Source: Pseudomonas putida (GTDB taxonomy: Bacteria > Pseudomonadota > Gammaproteobacteria > Pseudomonadales > Pseudomonadaceae). Taken from it: 64,000 nt of DNA. A model generated the notes under the pieces. That model was not told the DNA's origin. It did no database searches and saw nothing but the letters and a program-made list of their open reading frames with translations. Of this stretch, positions 48,408 through 59,190 are shown piece by piece. Position numbers and translations under genes: made by a program. Each line of letters begins with the position of its first letter. Positions within the stretch are counted from its first letter, which is position 1. Location of the stretch: NCBI RefSeq assembly GCF_028682475.1, contig NZ_JANHLE010000010.1:1-64000 (forward strand), read 5' to 3'.

Positions 48408-49472
48408 ATGACTGCCTTGAAGAACGATCGTTTTCTGCGCGCCCTGCTCAAGCAACCCGTAGACGTCACCCCGGTGTGGATGATGCGCCAGGCCGGCCGC
48501 TACCTGCCGGAATACCGCGCCAGCCGCGCCAAGGCCGGCGACTTCATGAGCCTGTGCATGAACCCGCAGTTCGCCTGCGAGGTCACCTTGCAGCCGCTGG
48601 ACCGCTACCCGCTGGACGCCGCGATCCTGTTCTCCGATATCCTTACCATCCCCGACGCCATGGGCCAGGGCCTGTACTTCGAAACCGGCGAAGGTCCGCG
48701 CTTCAAGAAGGTCATCAGCACCCTGGCCGACATCGAAGCGCTGCCGATCCCTGATCCGCAGAAAGACCTGGGCTACGTGATGGACGCGGTCAGCACCATC
48801 CGCCGCGAGCTCAACGGCCGTGTGCCGCTGATTGGCTTCTCCGGCAGCCCGTGGACCCTGGCCACCTATATGGTCGAAGGCGGCTCGTCGAAAGACTTCC
48901 GCAAGACCAAGGCCATGCTCTACGACAACCCGCAAGCCATGCACCTGCTGCTCGACAAGCTGGCGCAGTCGGTGATCAGCTACCTCAACGGTCAGATCCT
49001 CGCCGGTGCGCAAGCCGTGCAGATCTTCGACACCTGGGGCGGTAACCTGTCTGCGGCGGCCTACCAGGAGTTCTCCCTGGCCTACATGCGCAAGATCGTC
49101 AGCGGCCTGATCCGCGAGCACGAAGGCCGCAAGGTACCGGTCATCCTGTTCACCAAGAATGGTGGCCTGTGGCTGGAAAGCATTGCCGACGCAGGCGCCG
49201 ACGCGCTGGGCCTGGACTGGACCTGCGACATCGGCGAGGCGCGCCAGCGTGTCGGCAACAAGGTCGCTCTGCAGGGCAACATGGACCCGACCGTGCTCTA
49301 CGCCAAGCCGGAAGCGATCCGCGCCGAAGTCGGACGCATCCTGGCCAGCTATGGTCAAGGCAGTGGTCATGTATTCAACCTTGGCCACGGCATTACCCCG
49401 GAAGTCGACCCGGAGCACGCGGGTGCGTTTATCAATGCAGTACACGAGCTGTCGGCGCAGTACCACGCCTGA
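48408..49472 (+). CDS. hemE: Uroporphyrinogen decarboxylase
   Basis: A 354-residue TIM-barrel enzyme that converts uroporphyrinogen III to coproporphyrinogen III in heme synthesis. The N-terminal block [19 protein letters not shown] and the signature [13 protein letters not shown] are present, with the catalytic Asp in [12 protein letters not shown] and [12 protein letters not shown] following. [15 protein letters not shown] is the C-terminal signature. It is a single-gene unit between two intrinsic terminators, at about the family length. Confidence 0.97.
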   Translation: MTALKNDRFLRALLKQPVDVTPVWMMRQAGRYLPEYRASRAKAGDFMSLCMNPQFACEVTLQPLDRYPLDAAILFSDILTIPDAMGQGLYFETGEGPRFKKVISTLADIEALPIPDPQKDLGYVMDAVSTIRRELNGRVPLIGFSGSPWTLATYMVEGGSSKDFRKTKAMLYDNPQAMHLLLDKLAQSVISYLNGQILAGAQAVQIFDTWGGNLSAAAYQEFSLAYMRKIVSGLIREHEGRKVPVILFTKNGGLWLESIADAGADALGLDWTCDIGEARQRVGNKVALQGNMDPTVLYAKPEAIRAEVGRILASYGQGSGHVFNLGHGITPEVDPEHAGAFINAVHELSAQYHA

Positions 49473-49490
49473 GCGCGAATGCTGTAGAAG

Positions 49491-49518
49491 AACGCCCGAC
49501 CTTGTGTCGGGCGTTTTT
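49491..49518 (+). terminator. Intrinsic terminator of hemE
   Basis: AACGCCCGAC / GTCGGGCGTT forms a 10-bp stem with a 5-base loop and a T5 tail, 18 bases after the hemE stop. Confidence 0.92.
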
Positions 49519-49636
49519 GTATCCGTGCTGAGAAGTCTGGTGGCGCAGGGAAATGGCTCCGGCTGGGCCGGTCGAACGAATTCCTTACTCTCTTGCTCCT
49601 TTGCCCCAGGGCCTATGACAAGAGGATCCGTCTTTT

Positions 49637-50173
49637 ATGGAACATGAACTTCAAACGTGCAGCGAGCGCTACTCGGCGATTCAGGTGCTGCTGCACTGGG
49701 TATCGGCGGTGGTCATTCTGTGGACCCTGATCAGTGCCGGATATGTGCTGCTGTTTGCCGGGGGAACCCCGCTGGCTGCGGTGATCGCCGACTTCAATGT
49801 GGCGCTGACCACGCTGTTCATTCCGCTGTTCATCTGGCGCTTCTGGCTACGTTGTACTTCTCCATCGAGGGGTGGTGAGCCTGATGGCGTGGCGCGCATG
49901 GTTCATCTGCTGCTGTATGGTTTCACGGCGCTGGTGCTGTTGAGCGGAGTCCTGATGATGGAGCGTCCCATCGATCTGTTTGGCTGGCTCCAAATTCCTC
50001 AACTTCTGCAGGCGCCTGCGTGGTCGCAGGGGTTCAGCGTGCTGCATCGGCTGGCCTCTCTGGTGCTGGCATTATTGGTTGTGCTGCATATCCTGGCGGT
50101 GATCTGGCATGAGTGTCTCGGTCGTCGCGTGTTGTGGCGTATGCAGATCAAAAGGCGGGGCGGGCGTGATTAA
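49637..50173 (+). CDS. Cytochrome b561 family membrane protein
   Basis: A 178-residue four-helix integral membrane protein of the bacterial cytochrome b561 (CybB) family. The heme-ligand His appears in YSAIQVLLHWVSAVVI near residue 19, and others in the third and fourth helices (LHRLASLVLALLVVLHILAVIWHE). The family moves electrons from quinol or superoxide across the inner membrane; the partner is unknown. It is 60 bases before the YgiW-type gene, with no obvious terminator between them, so they may share a transcript. Confidence 0.9.
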   Translation: MEHELQTCSERYSAIQVLLHWVSAVVILWTLISAGYVLLFAGGTPLAAVIADFNVALTTLFIPLFIWRFWLRCTSPSRGGEPDGVARMVHLLLYGFTALVLLSGVLMMERPIDLFGWLQIPQLLQAPAWSQGFSVLHRLASLVLALLVVLHILAVIWHECLGRRVLWRMQIKRRGGRD

Positions 50174-50233
50174 GTTTGAATTCAGTTGTGATGGTTATGC
50201 TGGGCCCATCAAAACTCATCAAGGACTTGCCTC

Positions 50234-50581
50234 ATGAAAACCCGCTACCTCGCTCTGCTGCTTGCCCCTTTGTTCAGCACTGCTGCCCTTGCAGCCGGTT
50301 ATACCGGTCCAGGTGCTCAGCCGGTGACTACCGTCTCCGCAGCCAACGATGCTGCCGACGACACCCCGGTGGTGCTGCAAGGTTTCGTGGTGAAGAAGCT
50401 GAACAACGATGACAAGTTCGAATTCAAGGACAACACGGGCACCATCACTGTCGAGATCGATAAAGAAGACATGCCACCCGTGGCGTTCAACGACAAGACC
50501 CGGGTCAAACTGACCGGTGAAGTCGAGAAGCACTTGATGAGCCGTGAAGTGGATGTTGATCTGGTGGAAGTGATCAACTGA
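50234..50581 (+). CDS. YgiW/YdeI family OB-fold stress protein
   Basis: A 115-residue periplasmic protein with a signal peptide (1-20, KTRYLALLLAPLFSTAALAA). The mature part is a bacterial OB-fold (BOF) domain: VVLQGFVVKKLNNDDKFEFKDNTGTITVEID and a C-terminal SREVDVDLVEVI. Relatives in enterobacteria are linked to peroxide, metal and antimicrobial-peptide tolerance, but the ligand is unknown. It follows the b561 gene, which fits an envelope stress role only loosely. Confidence 0.9.
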   Translation: MKTRYLALLLAPLFSTAALAAGYTGPGAQPVTTVSAANDAADDTPVVLQGFVVKKLNNDDKFEFKDNTGTITVEIDKEDMPPVAFNDKTRVKLTGEVEKHLMSREVDVDLVEVIN

Positions 50582-50602
50582 GTTAGGGGCTGCTTTGCAC
50601 CC

Positions 50603-50675
50603 CATCGCCGGCAAGGCCGGCTCCCACAGCGATTGCATGCTCCGATCCTTGTGGGCGCCGGCCTTGCCGGCGATG
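50603..50675. repeat. Paired REP palindrome (GCCGGC type)
   Basis: Arms 50603-50628 and 50650-50675 are inverted copies differing at one position (GGGCGCC versus GGGAGCC) with a 21-base centre. It lies between the convergent YgiW-type and MFS genes. Confidence 0.93.
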
Positions 50676-50683
50676 GTCTCTGT

Positions 50684-51946
50684 TCAGGCCTTGGCTGGTA
50701 ACTTGCTGAGGTGCAACGCCACCAGCAACGCCACCACCAGCAAGCTGCCAATGAACAGCCCGATGCCGTTCCAGCCGCCCTGATGCCAGAACACCCCACC
50801 GGCCGTCCCGGCCACACTCGATCCCGCGTAGTAACTGAACAGGTACAGCGAAGATGCCTGGCCCTTGGCCTTGGTCGCCCGCCGTCCAATCCAGCTGCTG
50901 GCCACCGAGTGCGCGCCGAAGAAGCCGAAAGTGAACACCAGCATGCCGACGATCACCAGCGGCAAGGGGCTGAACAAGGTCAGCAGCAGGCCGCTGAACA
51001 TCAGCACGATAGTGCCCCAGAACACCTTGCGCCGGCCCAGCTTGTCGGCCAGGGCGCCAATCTGCGCCGAGCTGTAGATGCCCGACAGGTACACCACCGA
51101 CAGCAAGCCGACCAGCGCCTGGCTCATGTGGTACGGCTCGGCCAGCAGGCGATAGCCGATGTAGTTGAACAGGGTGACGAAGGCCCCCATCAGCAGGAAG
51201 GCTTCGAGGAACAGCCAGGGCAGCCCGGCATCGCGAAAGTGCAGGATAAAACCTTCCAGCAGGCTGCGTGGGTGCAGTGAACGTGGGCGGAAATTACGCG
51301 ACTCGGGGAGCACTTTCCAAAACACTACTGCCGCGACCATGGCCAGGCTGCCAATTACCAGCAACGCGGTGTGCCAGCTGACGAAGTCGATCAATACCCC
51401 GGTGATCAGCCGACCGCACATGCCGCCAATGGCGTTGCCACCGATGTACAGACCCATGGCCAGACCGATGTGCTGCGGGTGAATCTCTTCACTCAGATAG
51501 GTCATGGCAACCGCCGCCAGGCCGCTCAGCGACAGCCCCAGCAGGGCGCGGCTCAGCAGCACGCCGTGCCAGCTGGGCATCAGGGCGCTGACAAGGGTGC
51601 ACAGGGCTGCACAGAACAGCGCAAATACCATCACCGGCTTGCGCCCGATGCGATCGGAGATGGGCCCGGTGATCAGCAGGCCGACCGCGAGCATGCCGGT
51701 CGACACCGAGAGGATCAGGCTGCTTTGCGCAGCGCTGATGGAAAACTCCTGGGACAGCAGCGGCATCATCGGTTGCACGCAGTAGAGCAGGGCAAAGGTG
51801 GCAAAGCCGCCGCAGAACAGCGCCAGTACGGTGCGCAAAAAGGCCGGGGTGCCTTTTTCGATCCAGCGTTCGTTCAGGGTGGCGACGATTTCGTCGAGCG
51901 GCGCGGGGGGCAGTTCGTGGACGTGGGGCGCAACAGCAGTTTTCAC
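50684..51946 (-). CDS. MFS transporter, YnfM-like
   Basis: A 420-residue major facilitator with twelve predicted helices. The conserved loop 2-3 motif is GPISDRIGRKPVM, with a related GALADKLGRRKVF in the second half. A long hydrophilic N terminus precedes helix 1 (FLRTVLALFCGGFATFALLY). The overall pattern resembles YnfM/Bcr-type drug or metabolite exporters. The substrate cannot be predicted. It is divergent from a LysR-type regulator across 120 bases, so that regulator probably controls it. Confidence 0.85.
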   Translation of the reverse strand: MKTAVAPHVHELPPAPLDEIVATLNERWIEKGTPAFLRTVLALFCGGFATFALLYCVQPMMPLLSQEFSISAAQSSLILSVSTGMLAVGLLITGPISDRIGRKPVMVFALFCAALCTLVSALMPSWHGVLLSRALLGLSLSGLAAVAMTYLSEEIHPQHIGLAMGLYIGGNAIGGMCGRLITGVLIDFVSWHTALLVIGSLAMVAAVVFWKVLPESRNFRPRSLHPRSLLEGFILHFRDAGLPWLFLEAFLLMGAFVTLFNYIGYRLLAEPYHMSQALVGLLSVVYLSGIYSSAQIGALADKLGRRKVFWGTIVLMFSGLLLTLFSPLPLVIVGMLVFTFGFFGAHSVASSWIGRRATKAKGQASSLYLFSYYAGSSVAGTAGGVFWHQGGWNGIGLFIGSLLVVALLVALHLSKLPAKA

Positions 51947-51990
51947 GGGTGACCTCGGGGGCGCTACGGCCTGTCAGGCAGTGAAAAAAG

Positions 51991-52025
51991 CATATAGCTG
52001 GCTAATGATCATTTCCAATATATTG
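51991..52025 (-). promoter_or_regulatory. Candidate promoter and operator palindromes, MFS/LysR gap
   Basis: On the minus strand TTGGAA (52013-52018) and TATATG (51991-51996) are separated by 16 bases, forming a plausible sigma-70 promoter for the transporter. Two perfect 10-base palindromes, AATGATCATT (52004-52013) and CAATATATTG (52016-52025), overlap it and are candidate LysR-type regulator contacts. Confidence 0.5.
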
Positions 52026-52066
52026 TTCGACCTGTTTAAGAGGTTTTGCGACCTATTGGAGCCACC

Positions 52067-52960
52067 ATGGAATTACGCCACCTGCGCTACTTCATTGCCG
52101 TCGCCGAAGAGCTGCACTTTGGCCGGGCGGCGCAGAACCTGGGGATCTCTCAACCGCCCTTGAGCCAGCAAATCCAGGCCCTGGAGCAGGAGCTTGGGGC
52201 GCGTCTGTTCGAGCGTACCAATCGTCGAGTCGAGCTGAGTGAGGCGGGGCGCCTGTTTCTTGAAGAGGCACGACTGGTGCTGGCCCAGGTCGACAAGGCC
52301 GCCGATGTCGCCCGTCGCGCACAATTGGGCGAACTGGGCGAGATGAAGATCGGTTTCACTTCCTCGGCACCCTTCAACTCCAGCATTCCCAAGGCGATCT
52401 ACGCGTTTCGCCAGCGCTTTCCCGCCGTGCACCTGAATCTGAAAGAGATGAGCAGCCAGGCGGTGGCCGATGCCTTGCTCGATGAAAGCATCGAAGTCGG
52501 CCTGATGCGGCCATTGGCACTGCCGGACAGTCTGCTCGCCACGGAGCTGTTCCGCGAACCGCTGGTCGCGGTGATCAACGCCGCTCATCCGCTGGCTGAA
52601 GGCAGCGAAGGCGGGCTGCACATGGCGGCGCTGGCCGAGCAGCCGTTCGTGTTCTTTCCACGCAGTTACGGCAGCGGCCTGTATGCGCAGTTGCTGAACC
52701 TGGCCCGCCAGGCCGGCTTCAGCCCGCACTTTGCCCAGGAGGCCAGCGAGGCGATGACCATCATCGGCCTGGTGTCGGCGGGCTTGGGGGTATCAGTGCT
52801 GCCGGCCTCGTTCCAGCGCATGCGCATCGATGGCGTGGTGTACCGCGAGCTGCTCGACGAGGGCGCGGACACCGCGGTATGGCTGGTGCAGCGGGGTGAA
52901 TCGGCGTCGGTGATGGCCGCCACCTTTGCTGCATTGCTGTGCGGCAAGCCGATTCATTGA
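52067..52960 (+). CDS. LysR family transcriptional regulator
   Basis: A 297-residue LTTR. The winged helix-turn-helix covers residues 1-60 (MELRHLRYFIAVAEELHFGRAAQNLGISQPPLSQQIQALE), then a linker helix, and a periplasmic-binding-protein-like effector domain starts near GEMKIGFTSSAPFNSSIP. The sequence style is that of the BenM/CatM-like subgroup. I start it at MELRHL, the invariant family start. It probably regulates the divergent MFS gene. The inducer is unknown. Confidence 0.92.
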   Translation: MELRHLRYFIAVAEELHFGRAAQNLGISQPPLSQQIQALEQELGARLFERTNRRVELSEAGRLFLEEARLVLAQVDKAADVARRAQLGELGEMKIGFTSSAPFNSSIPKAIYAFRQRFPAVHLNLKEMSSQAVADALLDESIEVGLMRPLALPDSLLATELFREPLVAVINAAHPLAEGSEGGLHMAALAEQPFVFFPRSYGSGLYAQLLNLARQAGFSPHFAQEASEAMTIIGLVSAGLGVSVLPASFQRMRIDGVVYRELLDEGADTAVWLVQRGESASVMAATFAALLCGKPIH

Positions 52961-53040
52961 TTTGAGGGGCTGGATGGTGCTGGCTAAACCGGCGCTGCGC
53001 CGACATACTCGGTCATTCCCAGATACACGGAGTTCATTTC

Positions 53041-53814
53041 ATGCGGCGCGTGGTGTTCAATCAGAAAGGTGGTGTGGGTAAATCGAGCATTGCCTGCAAC
53101 CTGGCGGCAGTGAGTGCCAATGAAGGCTATCGAACCTTGCTGATCGACCTGGATGCCCAGGCCAACTCGACCCAGTACCTCACCGGGCTGACCGGCGAGG
53201 ACATTCCCATGGGCATTGCCGACTTCTTCAAGCAGACCCTGTCATCAGGGCCGTTTGCCAAGAAGAACAAGGTCGATATCTACGAAACGCCCTTCGACAA
53301 CCTGCATGTGGTGACCGCCACCGCCGAGCTTGCCGACCTGCAGCCCAAGCTTGAGGCCAAGCACAAGATCAACAAGCTGCGAAAACTGCTGGATGAGCTG
53401 GACGAGGACTACGAGCGGATCTATCTGGATACCCCGCCAGCCCTGAATTTTTACGCGGTTTCTGCGCTGATTGCCGCTGATCGTGTACTGATTCCCTTCG
53501 ATTGCGATAGTTTTTCCCGTCAGGCGCTGTATGGCCTGCTGGCCGAAATCGAGGATCTCAAGGAGGATCACAATGAAAACCTGCAGGTTGAAGGCATTGT
53601 GGTCAATCAGTTCCAGGCCCGGGCCAGCCTTCCCCAGCAGATGCTCGACGAGTTGCTGGCCGAAGGCCTGCCGGTGCTACCGGTGTACCTCAACAGCTCG
53701 GTGAAGATGCGTGAGTCGCACCAGGCCAGCCTGCCGCTGATCCACTTGGAGCCGCGGCACAAGCTGACCCAGCAGTTTGTCGAGTTGCACGCACTGCTCG
53801 AAGAAAACGCCTAG
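53041..53814 (+). CDS. Orphan ParA/MinD-like ATPase
   Basis: A 257-residue P-loop ATPase of the ParA family. The deviant Walker A is KGGVGKSS (residues 9-16), with the switch segment LLIDLDAQANSTQYL and IYLDTPPALNF following. No parB, parS-like repeats or plasmid genes are near, and the chromosomal parAB pair usually lies by gidA, so this is an additional orphan ParA. Such proteins position cargo on the nucleoid or at poles. Its stop codon overlaps that of convergent trxC (3-4 bases). Confidence 0.85.
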   Translation: MRRVVFNQKGGVGKSSIACNLAAVSANEGYRTLLIDLDAQANSTQYLTGLTGEDIPMGIADFFKQTLSSGPFAKKNKVDIYETPFDNLHVVTATAELADLQPKLEAKHKINKLRKLLDELDEDYERIYLDTPPALNFYAVSALIAADRVLIPFDCDSFSRQALYGLLAEIEDLKEDHNENLQVEGIVVNQFQARASLPQQMLDELLAEGLPVLPVYLNSSVKMRESHQASLPLIHLEPRHKLTQQFVELHALLEENA

Positions 53815-54245
53815 ATCCCCTGGCTGCGCAACCACTCCAGGAGTTGCTGGAGTGGAAATGCGCCGCTCTGGCGCGCCACTTCCCGGCCGTTCCTGAACAG
53901 GATCAGGCTGGGAATCGAACGAATCGCCAATTGTCCCGCCAGTTGCTGGTTGGCCTCGCTGTCCAGCTTGGCCAGGCGGCAGCGCCCGCTCAACTGGCTG
54001 GCGGCCTGTTCGAAGATCGGCGCGAAGGATTTGCACGGCCCGCACCAGTCGGCCCAGACATCGATCAGCAACGGCAGGTCGCCCTTGATCTGGCTGGCGT
54101 AGTCGCCTTGCTTGAGGTCGAAGGGTTTGCTCAGCAGCAGCGGGTTTTTGCAGCGGCCGCATTTCGGCGTATCGCCGAGGCGCTCGCCGGGGATGCGGTT
54201 CAGGCCGTTGCAGTGTGGGCAGGGTATTACCAGTGGATCGGTCAT
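53811..54245 (-). CDS. trxC: Thioredoxin 2 (TrxC)
   Basis: A 144-residue thioredoxin with the N-terminal zinc module of TrxC: CPHCNGLNRIP and PKCGRCKNPLL supply four cysteines, near residues 9, 12, 29 and 32. The thioredoxin domain has the active site WADWCGPCK and the cis-Pro loop RSIPSLILF. TrxC is a cytosolic reductant tied to oxidative stress in other bacteria. It lies 33 bases after selO on the same strand, a link that fits the redox-related role of SelO. Confidence 0.94.
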   Translation of the reverse strand: MTDPLVIPCPHCNGLNRIPGERLGDTPKCGRCKNPLLLSKPFDLKQGDYASQIKGDLPLLIDVWADWCGPCKSFAPIFEQAASQLSGRCRLAKLDSEANQQLAGQLAIRSIPSLILFRNGREVARQSGAFPLQQLLEWLRSQGI

Positions 54246-54278
54246 TGGTACTCCAGGATTTAGCTCCTACAGATACGG

Positions 54279-55787
<1,509 letters not shown>

Positions 55788-55797
55788 CTACGTCCAG

Positions 55798-58700
55798 TCA
55801 GGCGGTTTTGCCGGGCGCTGTGTCGTTCGGCTTGTCGCTATCGGCCAGGGGTTGAATCACGGTCTTGTCCAGATTCTCCACCGGGACCATTTTGTATTCC
55901 TGGCCCTGCATGTTCTTCAGGTAGACCTCCATCTGCCGGAACGAGATGTTGATCTTCTGCTTCTTGAATTCCTTGTTGATGAAGCGGTTGATCTCGTCGA
56001 GCACCGGGTTGCGGTCACCGAGGTCGCGCACGTGCATGCGCAGTTCGTGGTCCAGGGTGCTTTCACCGAAGTTCAGGAAGTAGACAATCGGTTCCGGCTC
56101 CTTGAGCACCCGCGGGTTGTCATTGGCCGCCTTGAGCAGCAGGGTGCGCACCAGGTCCAGGTCCGAGCCATAGTCGACACCGAGCTTGAGGGTGACGCGG
56201 GTGATGGTGTCGGTCAGCGACCAGTTGATCAGTTGCCCGGTGATGAAGGTCTTGTTCGGGACAATGATGTCCTTGCGGTCGAAGTCGGTAATGGTCGTGG
56301 CACGGATACGGATCTTGCTCACCGTGCCGGACAGGTTGCCGATGGTGATGGTGTCACCGATACGCACCGGACGTTCGAACAGGATCATGATGCCGGAGAT
56401 GAAGTTGGCGAAGATCTCCTGCATACCGAAGCCCAGGCCTACCGACAGCGCGGCCACCAGCCACTGCAGTTTGTCCCAGCTGACACCGAGGGCTGAGAGG
56501 GTGGAAACGAAGCCGACTCCGGCAATCACATAGGACAGCAGGGTGGTGGTGGCGTAGGCGCTGCCCTGGGCCAGGTTCAGGCGCGACAGCACCAGTACTT
56601 CGAGCAGTCCCGGCAAGTTGCGCGCCAGCGCGAAGGTAATGCCGATGATCACCAGGGCGCCGAGCATGTCGCTGAGGCTGATCGGCACCATGCTCATGGC
56701 CGCGCCGGTACCGCTGGTGTACTCGTACAGGGTGATGTTGTCGAGGTAGGCAACCACGCTGATCAGGTCGGACCAGACCCAGTACAGCGCGCCGATGAAA
56801 CCGCCGAGCAGCGCCAGGCGGATCAGGCGCAGGGACTGCTGGTTGACCTGTTCGATGTCCAGGGTCGGTTCTTCGACAATCACTTCGCCATCGAGGCCTT
56901 CCTTGGGGGTCGCCTGGCGTTTACTCAACGCCCGCTGGTAAGCCAGGCGCCGGGCGGCCACGGCCAGACCACGGACGAACGCGGCTTCGATCACCAGCCA
57001 GAACATCAGCAGGTAGAGGGTGTCGATCAGGCGGTCGGTGAGCTTCAGCGCGGTGTAGTAGTAACCGAAGCAGACGGCGATGAACAAGGCGACCGGCAGG
57101 GCAGTGAAGGCCACGCCCACGGCCTGGCGGAACAGTGAGGTGTTGCGGTGCGCCGGGCTGCTGAGCAGCAGACGGCTGAGCAGCCAGGCCATCAAGGCAT
57201 AGCAGGTCAACACTACGCCAATGCCCAGCACGTCATCAGCCAGGGCCGAAGGCTGGTGCTCTGCCACCGCCACAACACCGACCAGCGCCAGGACCACCGC
57301 ACCCAGGCGGCGAATCCAGCGGCGCAGGAATTCGACTTGCGGCCTGTCCCAGCGGAAATGCAGCTCAGCCACGCCGCCTGGCGCCAGTATCCGGTAGGCG
57401 GTGTAGAACACCAGCCAGGCCTGGGCGATCTGAAACAGTGCGGCGCCGAGGTTGGCGTTCTGCCCACGGGCGTCGATCTGCAGAGCCAGGCCGCACAAGG
57501 CCAGGCCCAGACTCACGGGCATGGCCAGGAGGATATTGATCAGGATCGCCTGGGGCGTGTGCCACTGACTGTCACGCTTGAAGTGGCCGACGTCCTGGTG
57601 AACCTTGTTCAATCGCCCATACAGGTACTTGCGCCGCCACAGCAGGGCGCCGATTAACAGCAGCAAGGGCAGGAACAGCAGCGGGCGCTGGGTCAGGCCA
57701 TCGCCGAGCTCCTTGATCCCGGAACCCCAGGGCAAACTGACCAGCTGTTTCTGCAGGCGCTCGGGGACAGTTCCCAGCCATTCCAGGTCCAGGGGCTTGT
57801 TGCTCGGGATCCAGAACATCTGCTCGTCGAGGGTGGTGCGCAAGCTCTGCGAGGTGCTCAGCAGCTGCTTCTGGTTCAACTGCAGGGTGATCGATTCGTT
57901 GAGCAGGGCGCTCAGTTCGCGATTGAGTCGCTCCAGCAGGTCGCTACGGGTGATCGCCACTTCCAGCAAGGCTTTGCGCAGTTGCGGGGTGACATTTTCC
58001 TGGGGCTGATTGGCAAGCAGTTTGTCGACGTAGCTGCTCGGGCTGGTGATCTGTTCGCGTTGCTGGTTGATCTCGAACTGATACAGGCGGATATCGGCGA
58101 TCTGATCGGCGAGGTTGCGGTCGACTTTCAGGTGCGGCAGGGCCTGTTTCTGCTTGTAGAGGATCTTCGACAGCAGCAGGCTGCCCTTGAGCACGCTGAT
58201 CTGCTCGTCCAGGGCCTGGTCGGCCTGGGTCAGGCTGTCCAGTTGCTGTTTGGTCTTGAGGTTCTGCTGGGTCAGCTCGTTGAGGCGGTCGGTGCTGCGC
58301 AGCAGGTAGTCGGAGAGCTTCAGGTTGGCTGCGCTTTCGGTGGCCAGCAAGGTGCTGCCGCCGGCCTTCTGCGCTTCGATGGATTGCTCGGTAACGGTCT
58401 GTTGCGACTGCGCCAGGCGCTTCTGGTTGATCAGCGTCTGCAGGTCCTGGATTTCCTGTTCCAGGCGTGTGGCACGCTCGATCAGCAGGTCGTGCTGACT
58501 GTTGCCCAGGTCTTGCAGCAGGCTGTTGCCGGCCAGTTCCTGGCGGCGCAGCAGGGTTATGGCATTGATCGCGGCCAGTTCGGCGTTGAGCTGGTTGCGC
58601 AGATCCGCTGTGAGCGGCTTGCCGCCATCCTTGCCGAGCTTGAGGCTGCTGTTGATCTGCTGGGCGCGGGTCTGGTTGGCGCTGATTTCGGCCTGGGCCC

Positions 58701-59151
58701 GCTCCGGGCGGGTCTGCGAGGTGATGGTCAGGCTGTTGGCTTCAGACAGGGCTTTCTGCAGTTCGCCCTGCTCGGTGCTGCGTTCGGCCAGCAGCTGTTC
58801 AAGCTGCGGCACGCTCAGCGCGGCATAGCGCTGGGCGACGGCGACCACCTTGCTTTCATTGAGTTTGACCAGTTCGCGCTGATTCTCGCTGGTCTGGCGC
58901 GGCGCGTCGCTGAGCTGCTGCTTGAGGGCGACGAGCTTTTTCTCGCTGTCTTCCTTGGTGCTGAGGAAAGTCAGGGTCTGTTCGAGGACCTGCTGCAGGG
59001 CCTTTTGTTCGGCCTCCGGCAGTTTGCGCTCGGCGATCTTGTCCAGGCTGTGTTGGATGGACGCACGGGTCGGCGGTTCTGCCGCCCAGGCGTAGGAGAG
59101 TGACAGACACAGCCCGAGCAGGGCTGCGCATATGGAGGTGCGCAGTGACAT
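55798..59151 (-). CDS. mscK: MscK/KefA-type large mechanosensitive channel
   Basis: A 1117-residue channel. Signal peptide: about 1-23. A long periplasmic region of about 460 residues with heptad-rich helices (many Gln/Leu) follows, then multiple membrane segments (about 480-880), and a C-terminal MscS core. The pore helix and beta domain read GLGFGMQEIFANFISGIMILFERPVRIGDT, and then SGTVSKIRIRATTITDFDRKDIIVPNK. It releases solutes at hypo-osmotic shock. MscK and MscM share this layout, so the exact subtype is tentative. It is separated by 39 bases from the upstream antiporter gene. Confidence 0.9.
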   Translation of the reverse strand: MSLRTSICAALLGLCLSLSYAWAAEPPTRASIQHSLDKIAERKLPEAEQKALQQVLEQTLTFLSTKEDSEKKLVALKQQLSDAPRQTSENQRELVKLNESKVVAVAQRYAALSVPQLEQLLAERSTEQGELQKALSEANSLTITSQTRPERAQAEISANQTRAQQINSSLKLGKDGGKPLTADLRNQLNAELAAINAITLLRRQELAGNSLLQDLGNSQHDLLIERATRLEQEIQDLQTLINQKRLAQSQQTVTEQSIEAQKAGGSTLLATESAANLKLSDYLLRSTDRLNELTQQNLKTKQQLDSLTQADQALDEQISVLKGSLLLSKILYKQKQALPHLKVDRNLADQIADIRLYQFEINQQREQITSPSSYVDKLLANQPQENVTPQLRKALLEVAITRSDLLERLNRELSALLNESITLQLNQKQLLSTSQSLRTTLDEQMFWIPSNKPLDLEWLGTVPERLQKQLVSLPWGSGIKELGDGLTQRPLLFLPLLLLIGALLWRRKYLYGRLNKVHQDVGHFKRDSQWHTPQAILINILLAMPVSLGLALCGLALQIDARGQNANLGAALFQIAQAWLVFYTAYRILAPGGVAELHFRWDRPQVEFLRRWIRRLGAVVLALVGVVAVAEHQPSALADDVLGIGVVLTCYALMAWLLSRLLLSSPAHRNTSLFRQAVGVAFTALPVALFIAVCFGYYYTALKLTDRLIDTLYLLMFWLVIEAAFVRGLAVAARRLAYQRALSKRQATPKEGLDGEVIVEEPTLDIEQVNQQSLRLIRLALLGGFIGALYWVWSDLISVVAYLDNITLYEYTSGTGAAMSMVPISLSDMLGALVIIGITFALARNLPGLLEVLVLSRLNLAQGSAYATTTLLSYVIAGVGFVSTLSALGVSWDKLQWLVAALSVGLGFGMQEIFANFISGIMILFERPVRIGDTITIGNLSGTVSKIRIRATTITDFDRKDIIVPNKTFITGQLINWSLTDTITRVTLKLGVDYGSDLDLVRTLLLKAANDNPRVLKEPEPIVYFLNFGESTLDHELRMHVRDLGDRNPVLDEINRFINKEFKKQKINISFRQMEVYLKNMQGQEYKMVPVENLDKTVIQPLADSDKPNDTAPGKTA

Positions 59152-59190
59152 AGGCAGAAAATTCTTGCAACCAGGGGCGAAGTTTTGAGT

